Notes under the pieces: generated by a model
The model's input: only the letters and a program-made list of their open reading frames with translations
Told to the model about the DNA's origin: nothing
The model's database searches: none
Translations under genes and position numbers: made by a program
From: Hippasteria phrygiana
Lineage: Eukaryota; Echinodermata; Asteroidea; Valvatida; Goniasteridae
NCBI GenBank assembly: GCA_037893225.1
Contig: JAZGUH010000541.1
Coordinates: forward strand, 558,001 to 622,000
Length of the DNA: 64,000 bases
Direction of reading: 5' to 3'
In this document: positions 12,903 through 24,098 of the stretch, in pieces
Position numbering within the stretch: position 1 is the first letter of the stretch
Layout of the letters: every line of letters starts with the position of its first letter

Positions 12903-13969
12903 TAAAATACGACTGTTAGTCAAGACTTGCTGTATGTAATGAACCGTCGGCTGTTCGGTGTATCTTGGGCTTTTGGATGAACGACACTTTTCCCACTCGC
13001 TGCCACAGACCTGGCTCATTAAATCTCTCTTTGGCCAAGATCTTAACAGAGTTTTTATTTATTGTTATCCTTAATGGTGGAAAGGGGTCTGTGCCATTTT
13101 TAAACCCCCTCCTCCATACTACAAAAAAAATACTACTAGTATTTTTGAGTATGATTCTTTTCAATGTTCGTCGTATAGGACCCAGTACGCATGGGAACAC
13201 TAGGTCTAGATTGGCTAAACTTATAACTGCAATACTTCAAAATTTCAAACTCAAGTTAGTCGTCAGCAGAGGGCATAGGCGTCAACAGAGGGCACTAAAT
13301 CTGTCATGGATAATTTATTATATTTTTACAATACCAATCATAGTGCTCATGCTGAAGAAGTTGCTCAGCGCCCAAGACAGCCATAACCATGTCCATGGCA
13401 ATTGACATTTTTCTCCCCGGGGGGAAGAAACTTCCATTTCGGGGGTGTAATAAAATTTAAGGCATGCGTGTATTTTATGGTAAATCAACAAAATTATTAA
13501 AGAATTAGTGGGTAGCAACGCCGTGATCAGAGCAGTTTGCCTTTTGTCATATAAAGGCAAGGTATGCTAACAGCGAGTGGAGGTGTAGCGCCATAACCCA
13601 TGAGGAATTTTGGATATTCGGCTCTTGCTGTAGCGGGCCGTCTATATGTTCACATAGTAAATGAAGCTTTATATATAAAACGCAGGGGTGTGCCACTTTA
13701 AATTCATCTTTGTATAGGCAATAACCACATTTTGCCATGGCGTAAGGTTTTGGCTTGCTTGGTAATTAAAGAGACTATACAACAGGATTTTTAACGTGAA
13801 AACGTCGCACGGAATCATTTTCATGTACATAACATTTCTAGAGACCAATTGCAAAATGTTTGTTTAAATGCAAAGTTTCATATGAAACAAAGAGTGATAT
13901 CACCAATGTTATATTGGTGTCTTTATAATGTAAGATCCTATACAAGAATTGAAACCAACTCCTTCTTTT

Positions 13970-14072
13970 TTACTTCAAATGAAAATGAAAATTTAGATTG
14001 TAGGCCCTATTGTTCTAAGTTATAGTTGCATGTGCGAAAACAAGTTAAACTGTAGATTCTATTGCACGGTTC
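13970..14072 (+). repeat. Dispersed repeat, copy 2 of 4
   Basis: The line ttcaaatgaaaatgaaaattt is followed about 60 bases on by gtgcgaaaacaagttaaact, matching copy 1 in order and spacing with scattered substitutions. Confidence 0.5.
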
Positions 14073-14467
14073 TTATGACTTTCCTCACAGGTTTCGTGTA
14101 TAGGGCCTATATCTGCTCGTGATTTCTCTTTTAGAGCGTCATTAATCATAACACTTTTTTTTTAAATCTCTCAAATTAAGAAAAAATGAAGATACCGTTA
14201 TAACGAACACTGCTATAACGAACATTTAGTTACAAATGAACACCCTTTTTCTAATTGCTCCCAAATTGTTTTTAACGCATAGTATTGTTCCCTATCAGAA
14301 AGGCCGCTGCACTGAATATTGTTTGGGGTTATCCCATGGCATTATAAATTCCTGTACCACCAAACCCATACACAACGGTACCTGGAAATTCCGCAGTCAG
14401 TCCTAAATTACCGTATGTCTGTCGATAGACAAATCCCAAATTGACGCAAATAGCAGCGATCTGTGAC

Positions 14468-14628
14468 TTCCGGGTTTGAAAGCGAGGCTCCTAGTGCTAA
14501 GTAAACAAATGCTGACTGTGCGCTGTGGTGAGTTTAATGGCGTGATTTTTTTCACGTTTGCATGCATGAATTTGTTGAATAGCACTGTGTTTGTTTAGCA
14601 CTGAGATCCTCGCTTTCAACCCGGGAGT
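14468..14628. repeat. Imperfect inverted repeat, probable foldback MITE
   Basis: The block TTCCGGGTTTGAAAGCGAGG near 14468 is inverted near 14628, with further matching through a TAGTGCTAA...TTAGCACTG pair closer to the centre. Weaker complementarity (AATTTGTCTAT) continues outward to about 14418 and 14665. No frame is encoded and I could not place the exact ends. Confidence 0.55.
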
Positions 14629-16892
14629 GAGCAGACGGGGCTAACGGTGAAATTTGTCTATTCTAAACACTTTCGTTATCTGTGTCTTTATCTTGATGTA
14701 CAATAGTAGAATTCCAGAGTAAATGAAGCCAGTGTATGACCGCCAGTGTATGGCCCGAGTCAAATCGAATTCAGTTTGCTGTCAGATGATAGGTAGTTAT
14801 TGTGAAATATCCATGTTAAATTTTGATGTCAATATTTGACGATGCATTTGTTTGCGATAAGCCCTTTTTTTCAAAGTGACTTACCTGGTTACGTTTACAG
14901 CCTGTGTATATATAGTATGACGTAAAATAACCAAAGCTTGACAGACTTCCGTTATGCATCGAACGTACGCCGTAACATTGAACAAGATGCTATTATTCAA
15001 AACATGGAAGGGGAATTGTTACGTGCTTGAAGGTGGGCTAATACCATTCCAGAATAAATTTGTTCATCCTCTTGAGGGTATTGGGTGAAATCCGTCAATC
15101 AACGAACCCACACGTCAGATAAGACACCCTCAATAGCAAGTTAAACTCTGGTTGAGATTGAACTCCACAGGCTGTAAAATGGCTATCTTGACCCTTGGAC
15201 TTAGTGTAAGGAATCACGCAGCTCCGTTAATGCCAGACCGTTGTACAGGACAGATCCGCATTCACGTGAAATGAATTGCAAGAATAAAACCTACAGTGAG
15301 CACTAGTATGTGTGTTTCAGTTCGTTGTAGGTGTTTTTTTGTTTTTTATATAAAAATCTATCATTGTATGGAAATTACTTCAAAATGTGCCAATCGTATC
15401 CAGTGGACGTCATGTCATTCTATCTGGGGACACCCGACGAAATAAAGCGCCATAGACACCAGATGCAAATAACAACAACAAAAACTTTTTCAAAACCTTT
15501 AAAAAGTGACACTCATAAACTCTCTCAAGTGATTAAACCAGATCACCTTGGTTTATAACCAGTTTATTTGTTCCATTCTGGGGGCATGCAAAATGTAGTG
15601 CCTTATAACGTGCACCCATCAAAATGAATTGTTTTTAATAGGCTTTGATAAACGGTGTTTCGTTCTTTTCCTCGGTGAATTTTGAGATTCTGGTCTATTT
15701 AATAAATGTCCTAGAAAGGAAACGACTTCTCATCCTATAAGGGATGGGGCTATGCTCATTAGTCCCAAACGTTTCCTATATAGTAAGTACGGTAACCTAT
15801 TAAATACAAGTTTAAAACCCAGCTGAACCCCTACTTCAAAGGAACCTCGAGTGCAGTGAACTCCAATTCCGAAGCAGTGTTCGCCCTCATTCCTCCTCCA
15901 TTCACACCCCGGACTCGCCCCGTTATCAACGACGCAAGCCCAAAGATGACGAGATAGTAAATTCCCCCCGCAATTTGGCTCGGTCCAGTGGCCAGATGAA
16001 CAAGCGGGTGCCACAAGAGGCAATTCCCTGCCGAATTAAACACCTCTACAGACTATATAGCGAGAATAATAATCCTCTCCTCCCATCTATATAGGAAATG
16101 GGCCGAGTCCGCTGTATGACAGAGGTGGATATTACACAAAATCAATTTGTTTAACATTAGGCCAGTCGGTCATTGGCTACTTCCTGTGCACATCCAAAAG
16201 TCTGAAAAATATGTTGCAACCTTTTTGGACGTGACTCATGCTAAGCACTGCTAGAAATTGGTCGCGAATGTTTGAAAAATCATAAATTTTTGTATAAGTC
16301 TCACTCTGTTTTGTGGATTTATATCATGTCGACATTTTTAATTCCTTAACCTTTATTTTTTTTATTTTTTATTTTTTCAACGGATAAACAAAAGAAACTA
16401 ATCATCATCACAAATTTAAAAAGGTTGCTTTGCTTTGTTTGTTTGCTTTTTGGTTCATTTGTTTGTTTGTCAGAACAAGTGATGGTCCCAGCCAATGACG
16501 GTCCCAAACGAGATCAAGGAACAAATTACGTAGAATGTGATAGTTTTCCAAATGTTAAATGAAACATCTTAATCATTGCGCAATACGTTCAACTTCATAT
16601 AGCTGTGTACTTTATCATTTCCAACAAAACCTCATTTGGGCGAGTACCGGTACGTTCTATAATATTTTCCCCATTCTGATAAATTTATTATTTCATTCAC
16701 AAAATTCATCTACTTCATAATTTCTAATTTTCCTATAATACGGTTTCGAAATCATATGATATTTTTTGTCCCATATATCCCATAGACCTACTTTTTTACG
16801 CTGCAATCATGAGCACATTCGTCGAAAAAAAAATGATAAGTTTAGTTTCTGTGTGCCCGGGAGGCAAGTTGGGTTTGCGTGTGGTTTAAGTA

Positions 16893-17118
16893 CACTCTAA
16901 AAATTGTGTTTAATAGCATTTAAAAAACAATCTTGCTGTCAGTTTGTAAACATGATTAGAAGCTAAACATTACGTGTCCAGTTCCTAAATATAAATGTTT
17001 AAGGGCTAAATAATATCCGTCACCATTCTAAACATGTTTAGTATGTAAACGTGTTTGCAAACTGATAGCAATACGTGTTTAGAAAAGTGTTTAATTGCTA
17101 AACACAGTTTCTGCCGTG
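16893..17118. mobile_element. 226-bp MITE, CACTCTA end, TA duplication
   Basis: The left end CACTCTAAAAATTGTGTTTA pairs imperfectly with the inverted right end CACGGCAGAAACTGTGTTTA, and inner segments (TGCTGTCAGTTTGTAAAC and GTTTGCAAACTGATAGCA) are also inverted. TA lies on both sides (16891-16892 and 17119-17120). Non-coding. Confidence 0.7.
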
Positions 17119-17347
17119 TACTTCAGTAACCAGCTACATTAATTACAAACACCCGCCGTACATTTTGAATAAAACACACAATTATATCTTTTATGTAGAA
17201 ATATTAGTGAAAGATACCCCTGGCATATAGTGACGAAAAATTGCAGGTCCAAGATGTATAAGTAAGTCGTCAAATAATGCGGCAAGCCTGAAAGGTTTTA
17301 GGTAGTGGAATGAAAATCATTTGTAAGGAAAGATTATAAGAACTCAC

Positions 17348-17418
17348 CCGAAGCATGATCCAAGTACAAGACAAGCGAAGAAATATCGCAGAAGTCCCAA
17401 GTACAAGAGGTGGTACAT
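17348..17418 (-). CDS. Candidate first exon coding for a signal peptide
   Basis: Read on the minus strand, an ATG at 17418 opens a 23-codon frame MYHLLYLGLLRYFFACLVLG followed by SCF, then a strong splice donor (CTTCGG then GTGAGT, exon ending at 17348, phase 2). A hydrophobic core followed by small residues is what a secretory signal peptide looks like. Upstream (17420-17500) the sequence becomes richer in CpG, which would fit a promoter. I could not find a following exon in the 17 kb downstream on this strand, and no longer protein can be named. Chance occurrence is quite possible; the call is inference from composition and the donor alone. Confidence 0.35.
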
Positions 17419-20029
17419 AGTCTCCAACGAGATTAGGTTCCTGATGAGTTAACGCCGCCCATCCAACCACGCGAACGGGAGGACAAGCACTGCTCTCGCT
17501 CCACCGCGCTATTCAAACAATCATGAAGTTTCTTTGCCGAGTTCTGCAACTTGCGTCAAAGTCGTCTTCTTTTACCGAGAGCGGTCGTTTCGCATTACCA
17601 CTCGGTTTGCCAGAAGCCTAGTCAAATGGGCGGTGCGAACCCAAACCAGCGAGTGTAACACTGGCATTCCACCTTCACCCGGTGCTCAGTTTCTTTCTCT
17701 TCTTTCTTTCTTTCCCTTTTTATTGGCAGATAGACAAGTGTACTATAAACGTCGACCAACCCACCCACGTTATTAATGCGCTGAAAACGCGATCAAGAAA
17801 CGCCGGTTCGTGATTGGCCCAATCTTAATTGCTTAACTTCGGCAAAGACTGACTGACTGACAAAAAGTGCCCTGAGCTTTTGGGCGGAAGGCTAACGTCA
17901 CTGCAACACGCAACAGACACGTCTATGAATTGCTGTTATGTTTTCGGTTGAGTACGTCGTTCTTTGGCTTGGAGAATTTTTTATGGTCAGCCATATCACT
18001 ATCAGTATATAGCTGTAACTCCATTGTTTGTTCTGGCTATCTGTGAATGAGGGGAGGGGTCTGGTGTGTATGTTTTGGTTGAGATCGGGGTCTGGTATTT
18101 CGGGTTAAATTGCCAAGTTTTCATTCTAGGGTCGTTATGTTTCTGGGTGGACTGTGAGTTTCACATAGTGCGCCACTGTTAGACTCCAACGTACACGACG
18201 TCGTGTATGGGCCATGCTGAAGTGTGTGAGGTGCCCCGGGCACGTGAGGTGTGGTGGTTCACTTTAGGTAATGCTCAGAGGTACTGTACACTTGAGTCTG
18301 CGGAAGTGATTTGTCATCCACCTCCCACTGCTATGAGGTACAGTACGTGACAGACATCCTTATGATTCGAGTAACCTCATGCATCGGTGTGCCTCAAGTG
18401 GTCACGCTTCTGGGACCATTTGTGTATTCACTTTTTACACCGTACGATGATATGGGTCTGTTATCGCAACTTGACAGGAAGTTTTGTGTTTTGTAAAGGA
18501 ATCACCAGGGATATTACCTGGTCCATGTGTGCATACTCATTGGATATCATTGCCATTTTAGTCTGTCATAAGAACACACTGCGACGGTACTTCAGTCATC
18601 ATCATATATACGATCTAATTCCATTGGCGGAATCCAGTTGCTGAGTATGGGCCAGAGAGAGGATCAGACGGGGATTAGGGGGCAATATTTCACCGGAAGT
18701 CTTTTCTTGCAGAGATCGGTGTCTGTTCAAGGAGCACTGGACTATGCATGGAGGAGGTGTTTTCTCGAGCGCACTTGACGAGAGGCAAATTGTTTCCTTT
18801 CTTGTTCTTAATACCCTTCGACTTGTCTTCTCATTGTCCGTGTGATGTGTGAAATGTCATGATTTTACCTGTCGTCGATGATAGCCTCTTTTTTTCTTTC
18901 TCTTTTTTTGGGGGGGGGCTTGAAGTTCCGCGGTTTCAATTGCAATGCACCGTCAAGATACATTCAGTATAAGGCTATTTAGAAGATTGGCGTCTGGTTC
19001 CCAAGAAGTCCCCCCCCCCCCCCCCATCTCCTAGAAATCGCTTATTCAGGGTTGATAACTAATCTCGACCTGGGTTAATCCGCCTTCTGACGCTGGCTTT
19101 CTAAGTCGTCTCTTCTTGTTTTAATTTCAATGCCCTATAGGACTCTGTATAGATATAGTAAGATTCGGAACTAAATGAAGCGGTTTTGAAGCCATTGGGA
19201 TCTTCACCAACAGTTATGGGGATGCGGAACATTTTCAGATCTTTTAAATGAAAGAAGAACTTCATGTTTTTAGTTTACATAATAAAAAAAGAAACGATTT
19301 ATTTCCTAACACTAAGATTTTAGGCCTGTGGCCCATAGGTCCTTTTAAGCGTTTGCAAAAACCTGTACTGGTTTCGGCAAACGGTTTAGAATTGCGCAGA
19401 GAAACACAACTCGATGGTAAACGTCTATTACTTAAGTTAATGCACGCATTTATTTGGGAATTGTACTACGAAGGAAGGGGGTTGCAGTTTAAACTGAACT
19501 TTAGGTCAGTGTTCATGAAGCATCGAGACCTATTATGCGACCTTTTTACACACTCTCAGGCAGAGTACAGCGAAACTCCGATTCCCACTCGACCGAGGGC
19601 AACGCGATATTTCCCCCTCCGTATACGCTGATAGACCCGGTCATCAGCAGCTAAAAGTGTCGGTCGGCACAGTGCATGCCACGTGCGTGCGTGGTTGAGT
19701 TATTGCAGTTCACGGTGACAAATTACTGTTCGCAGAGTGTTGAGACAACAAGCAATTGATCGAATTACAGTCACGACCGATCTGATGACAGGTAGAAAAT
19801 GCATCATCCGGACAAACTCCAGGGCCTTTCAAAAGGTTGTCTGATTCTAATGCAACGTTATAACGCGCTTTAAAAAAAAAAAACACCGTTAGGCTACAAG
19901 CCTAATGTTGTTCTAAGCAACATTTCAATTTTACAGTGTCCTATGTATTTATATTATTTTGTCCAACACTCAAAAACCATTGTCAAACAAACAACAAGGG
20001 TAACCGTGTAATTTGAATGAATTTTCAAA
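17419..20029. other. Non-coding DNA, no gene recognised
   Basis: The interval 17420-17660 is locally CpG-rich. A 127-codon frame at 19248-19631 shows no domain. A G run at 18909-18917 and a C run at 19012-19025 are present. Confidence 0.5.
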
Positions 20030-20044
20030 GTAAACAAAGAAAAG

Positions 20045-20118
20045 TGGCAGGAGCGGGATTTGAACCTGTGACCTCTGGAATACCGTACCGGCGCTCTACC
20101 AACTGAGCTATCTTGCCC
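20045..20118 (-). repeat. tRNA-derived SINE head, left copy
   Basis: On the minus strand the 74 bp resemble a tRNA: an A-box like TAGCTCAGTTGG (complement of 20099-20110) and a B-box GGTTCAAATCC (complement of 20056-20066). The T-stem has two mismatched pairs and the acceptor is poor, so it is unlikely to be a working tRNA gene. The homologous right copy and matching flanks (ttggc...gtcagtgt) show that it belongs to a repeat, most simply a SINE with an internal pol III promoter. Confidence 0.7.
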
Positions 20119-20164
20119 TATGTTGGCAGTCTCCCAAATTGTCAGTGTCTTTTTTTTTTAGCCG

Positions 20165-20817
20165 TGTCCGCACTGGACTTTTTTTTGGAAGGTTTTACCG
20201 AGACGATGGTAAAATGAAAAATGGTCAAATGTGACCAATGTCCGCACTTGGACTTTCGACACGGGACAAATTTACCGAGACCGTGGTAGAAGTAACCGAG
20301 CTGTCAATATAACGACTCATGATGGCGCTTTGCGTGACCTTTCTACATTGACGTGATTGACCCAAATCACTCGCGTATTTTTCCGGCCGATAGTACACGC
20401 AGTCCTACGTCGCGTCTTTAGCACCAATCAAACTTCCGACTTTATCAGTAATAATATCTGCCATGATTGCGACCAAAAGAGGAACAACGCACTGGAATTT
20501 AGAATTTTGCCACACATGCAGTGAAACAATGCAAAGCGCATGTGTGGTTTCCCTGTGAAGCATGACCTTGCGCTCGGGCCGGATGTACGCTTTCCTGAGC
20601 CGCTTTTACCGACTCGCACTGTCCGCGCTGGACTTATCGTCTCGGGAAAAAGTTACCTGGTTAGTTTTCCTGGGCAGCAGTTGCCCGGTAGAAGTAACCG
20701 CTGGACTCAGGAAAAGTAACTGAGAGGCCAACGTCCTAGGCTGTCCGCACTGGACTTAAAATGGGAAAAGTACCCATCGTCTCGGTAAAGTTTTACCAAA
20801 AACCGTCCAGTGCGGAC
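20165..20817. mobile_element. Foldback element with GTCCGCACTGGAC ends
   Basis: GTCCGCACTGGAC at 20165-20177 is exactly inverted at 20805-20817, and the neighbouring accgagacgatggtaaaa is inverted as ccatcgtctcggtaaagttt. Further direct, slightly changed copies of the end motif begin at about 20240, 20621 and 20743, each followed by a gactt and a gg-aaa stretch. It is non-coding and looks like an element that grew by repeated end duplications. Confidence 0.65.
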
Positions 20818-20879
20818 AGGGCTGGGGCGCTAGTCAGAAGTCATAAACCCACAATGCCTTTATAGCTGGGGATCACGCT

Positions 20880-21030
20880 CCAACATTACGATACAACCCG
20901 GGAACCGACAAAGAACCAACACACTGACTATCATCCCCGCCAATATAGAGCAAGATTGGTAGAGCACCGGTACGGTATTTCGGAGGTCGCAGGTTCAAAT
21001 CCCGCTCCAGCCAGTTTCCTTTGTTCACTT
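20880..21030 (+). repeat. tRNA-derived SINE, right copy in inverse orientation
   Basis: The plus strand carries gattggtagagcaccgg, then the B-box GGTTCAAATCC (20992-21002) and a cccgctccagcca end, all homologous to the left copy. Part of the A-box (TAGCTCAG) is deleted. The body upstream (about 20850-20940) has no counterpart in the left copy beyond a short block, which suggests different truncation points. Confidence 0.65.
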
Positions 21031-22350
21031 GAAAACATTGCCAGGTTTCATGCGCGTGATGTACGGTAGCTAAAATCGCAGTGCTAGAGATTTTGAATGA
21101 CCTCGAATGCTTCAAGTACGAGGTTTTAGTTAGGCCTATCTCTTGCACAGACTCCCGACAATTTCCTGTAGGAAGTACGTACTGGTCCTATTGGTTTGGG
21201 CAAACAGTTGACGAATTTAGAATTGCATTGAGAAAATATTAAGTTATGAAAAAGCGCAACTTAAACGCGTTGGTTTTTTTTAGAGGAGGGCGCAAACAAA
21301 TCCGAAAGTAACCAGTTCTTAAAGGTCTGATTTTATAAAGAGAATTTGAAAAAATGGAAATAAATTTATGAATTTTGGGGGAAGAAATTACGAGGTTCTA
21401 TTTTAGAAAAAGCCATTCACCATGAAGGCATGCACGATTTTGGATCCCATTTGATCCCGGGTGCTACCGTACATTCCCACAGATTTGTGCACTCAGGATT
21501 ACCTATATACTGACGTGTGTGGTAAAAGACTGAATTTAATTTAATTCTGATTTAAGAAATACCCCTTCGAATATGGACTGAAGAATTTTGTTAAATATTT
21601 TGATGACTCAGTTAAATATAATTCGAAGTTAAGTTCGAGTAATAATCCATACAGAATTCCTATAATTCATAATGCTATGCTAGCCTATGCAGCCTAGCAT
21701 TTCCAACTGCTCGAAATATTCCAAGTGCAGTTAATTCACAACACTGTCCCACGATTTATGGCCTGGTGGCTTGCTAGCCAGGCCTTCAATGATGCCGTGT
21801 GTGGCGCGAACTGTCGAAGAATGTGACGATAAAAATAATGGCCAGAAATCGTAAGAATGTGGCGGTGAGGCTCTTTGAACCAACTCGTCCCTAGACTGGC
21901 TGCCAGTCCTTCTATTATCTTTCCGACTTCGAATATGGAGACCGGTTGCGGGTAATACTATAGTACGTGTACTGCGATAGAGTACATTTTTATAACACCT
22001 CTTGCTGGTTCTTTCTCCTGGTTGGCTGAAACACGGTCACGTGGGAGTCACTAATATAGGCTAGTGCATGAAATTTGCGTCAGCGTGAACTAAATGCGCG
22101 TCAAGACATCGCGCGCGCGCAATTTCTGAAGTATAGTGCCTGATCGGGCACTGTACACAAAATTGTTGACTGGTTACAGCGCCCTCAACTCCAACTTTCA
22201 TGGATGTGTGGTATTATTCATAATCACTAAGCGTACACAACACGATGTGAACAGTGAACAGCAACTCAAACACTGAATCCAGGGAAACTAAAAGCATTTC
22301 TTTAATTGTTAAATTGCTTATTGTTTAAATGCTGATGAGTTAATATTGTT
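21031..22350. other. Non-coding DNA, no gene recognised
   Basis: AT-rich with one CG alternating stretch (about 22109-22120). I see no exon or RNA gene. Confidence 0.5.
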
Positions 22351-22662
22351 CACTGTAAAAACCACTTTTTGAACACTTCAACGCGTTAATATTAATACTT
22401 TGCACGTAAAGGTATAGGAGGCGTTGTACGCCATTAACACTAAAACACGTTTAAATAGGCGTTGGTGCTAATGATTTAACATTCTAAAGTGTTAATATCT
22501 ACCTAAATAACACCTCAAGCGTTGATAATCATCAAAACCAACGCCAATTTAAACGTGTTTTAGTGGTAATCGCGTGCAACGCCTCCTATACCTTTACGTG
22601 TAAAGTATTAATATTAACGCGTTGAAGTGTTAAAAAAGTGTTTGCTGTTGGTTTTTACAGTG
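22351..22662. mobile_element. 312-bp foldback MITE, CACTGTAAAAACCA ends
   Basis: CACTGTAAAAACCA at the left and TTGGTTTTTACAGTG at the right are inverted, and the whole element folds: aacacttcaacgcgttaata, taaaggtataggaggcgttg and aacacgtttaaat on the left each reappear inverted on the right. It encodes nothing. It belongs to the same end class as the elements at 12774, 16893 and 29193, but no TA duplication is visible. Confidence 0.8.
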
Positions 22663-22742
22663 TTGAATTAAAACAGTCCAATTATAAAACCCTGAAAAGT
22701 TTCTTTTCTTATTTTATATTTTGAACAGAGGTGTGTTATAAA

Positions 22743-22916
22743 ACACATATGGACTGGCATAATTCGGTCACTGGTGCACTGGTCACTGGTGCCCTCCTCG
22801 AGCCTGTGAGTGACCAGAAGAGAGTCCTATCTATGCGAGAGTCCTATAAATACGACCCTCTTCTTGTCACTCACAGTCCCTCGGGACTAGTGACCTCATT
22901 GCCAGTCCATATGTGT
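22743..22916. repeat. Two-tier hairpin
   Basis: Outer arms of 17 bp (ACACATATGGACTGGCA at 22743-22759 and its inverse at 22900-22916) enclose inner arms CTGTGAGTGAC (22804-22814) and GTCACTCACAG (22866-22876). Additional short matches (AGAAGAG/CTCTTCT) extend the inner stem. Confidence 0.75.
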
Positions 22917-22920
22917 ATAG

Positions 22921-23029
22921 AGTACCGAAGTGATGACGTCAATCAATGCAATGTTTGGAACCAGAATACATTCTAAACTGCATGTGTTTGGAACCATTGC
23001 CGCGGCAACTGACGTCAGACTTCGGTACT
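22921..23029. repeat. 109-bp inverted-repeat unit with TGACGTCA cores
   Basis: AGTACCGAAGT at 22921 is inverted as ACTTCGGTACT ending at 23029. Just inside each end is a TGACGTCA palindrome, the full CRE core bound by CREB/ATF proteins, and the repeated word GTTTGGAACC. This may be a very small MITE; regulatory activity is not shown. Confidence 0.6.
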
Positions 23030-24098
23030 ATATAATTATAGTACACGTAGAAGAAAGGATACCTGGGCTATGGTAATGCTAATTAGCATACACCCGGAGG
23101 ATCAGGAAAGCCCCAACTTCCGGGTGAATTCCGGGGGGGGGGGGGGACTCTATGGCAAGCTCGTGAAGCAACTCTCGCACGTGCTCCATTCGTTTGCACT
23201 GCGCTTAGTCTAAGTTTTTCGAACTCGTTTTCGTCAACATTCGGTTATTGTCGTTGGTGTTCGCCAAACAATTTTTTGTCAGGTCCATTGTCGATCCTGA
23301 AATGTTTGAATTCTTAATTATAAATCGAAGCTCAAAAATCAATGCCATACTCTTGCAGTATTTTTTCAGACTGGATTTTACAAGAGTTTTTAATTATTTT
23401 ATTATGCCACACGTCACTCGGACTGACACCCCACCTAACATTTAACAAGACGCGTCAGGGAATGTTCAGGTCAGGGAACCAGACTACAATGCGCTTCCTG
23501 TTCCCAGTGACGCCTAAAACGCAACGGACTCCAAACGAATCGTAACGCATTTATGGAACGCCAGCTTTACGTGCACAGAGAAATATTAGCTAATCCACCC
23601 GGACGGAGCTAGCTGGGAAATGTCACCGTGAAACCGAACGCCTCGATACAGGAAGCTCGGAGGGTTTCTCCGGGGACCCAGCGCGGAAGTCATGTTGAAT
23701 CAAGCCCGGACCATGCGGTAGCGCCCACGGCAAGCTCTGAGCAGTCGGTGAGGCCACACGGGCATTGACGCTGGATTTGACTGACTTGAGCCCAGCCCAG
23801 AAAGTCAGGAAATAACTTTGTACGTGACTTGGGCCTATATTTCATGTTGCAGAACAACTGGATCATTTTTGGACTGGGGGGGGGGGGGGGGGGAGAGGGA
23901 GGGATCTGTTTTTACTACGCCTTGTGGTAAATAAATGAAATTAATTTTGAGATAAATACAGACAGAAAGTGACTTTGCCTTTTTTGGGGGGGGGGGGGGT
24001 GGAGGGATGGGGGAGGACTCTGTGTGTGTGTGTGTGTGGGCGGGGGAGGACTTTTTAGTAAGCCTCTATATCTGTCAATAACATGCCACTCATGTGCT
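23030..24098. other. Non-coding DNA with homopolymer runs
   Basis: A 14-bp palindrome ATGCTAATTAGCAT (23076-23089) is followed by a small hairpin (CACCCGGA...TCCGGGTG, 23090-23126). G runs occur at about 23123-23136, 23877-23892 and 23984-23999, and a TG microsatellite at 24021-24038. Confidence 0.55.

Larger units (their letters stand above)
12905..16890. other. Non-coding DNA, no gene recognised
   Basis: Holds an imperfect inverted repeat at about 14418-14665 and a copy of the dispersed repeat at about 13970-14072. A T-rich low-complexity tract lies at 16355-16380. Minus-strand frames at 15730-16043 have no family resemblance that I can see. Confidence 0.5.

Noticed and set aside
19248..19631. 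127-codon plus frame
   Set aside because: No domain, no splice signals and no homologue I recognise; length is within chance for this much sequence.
20045..20118. Functional tRNA gene
   Set aside because: A and B boxes are present, but the T-stem and acceptor do not pair properly and a diverged homologue with shared flanks sits at 20943-21013. A SINE head fits better.
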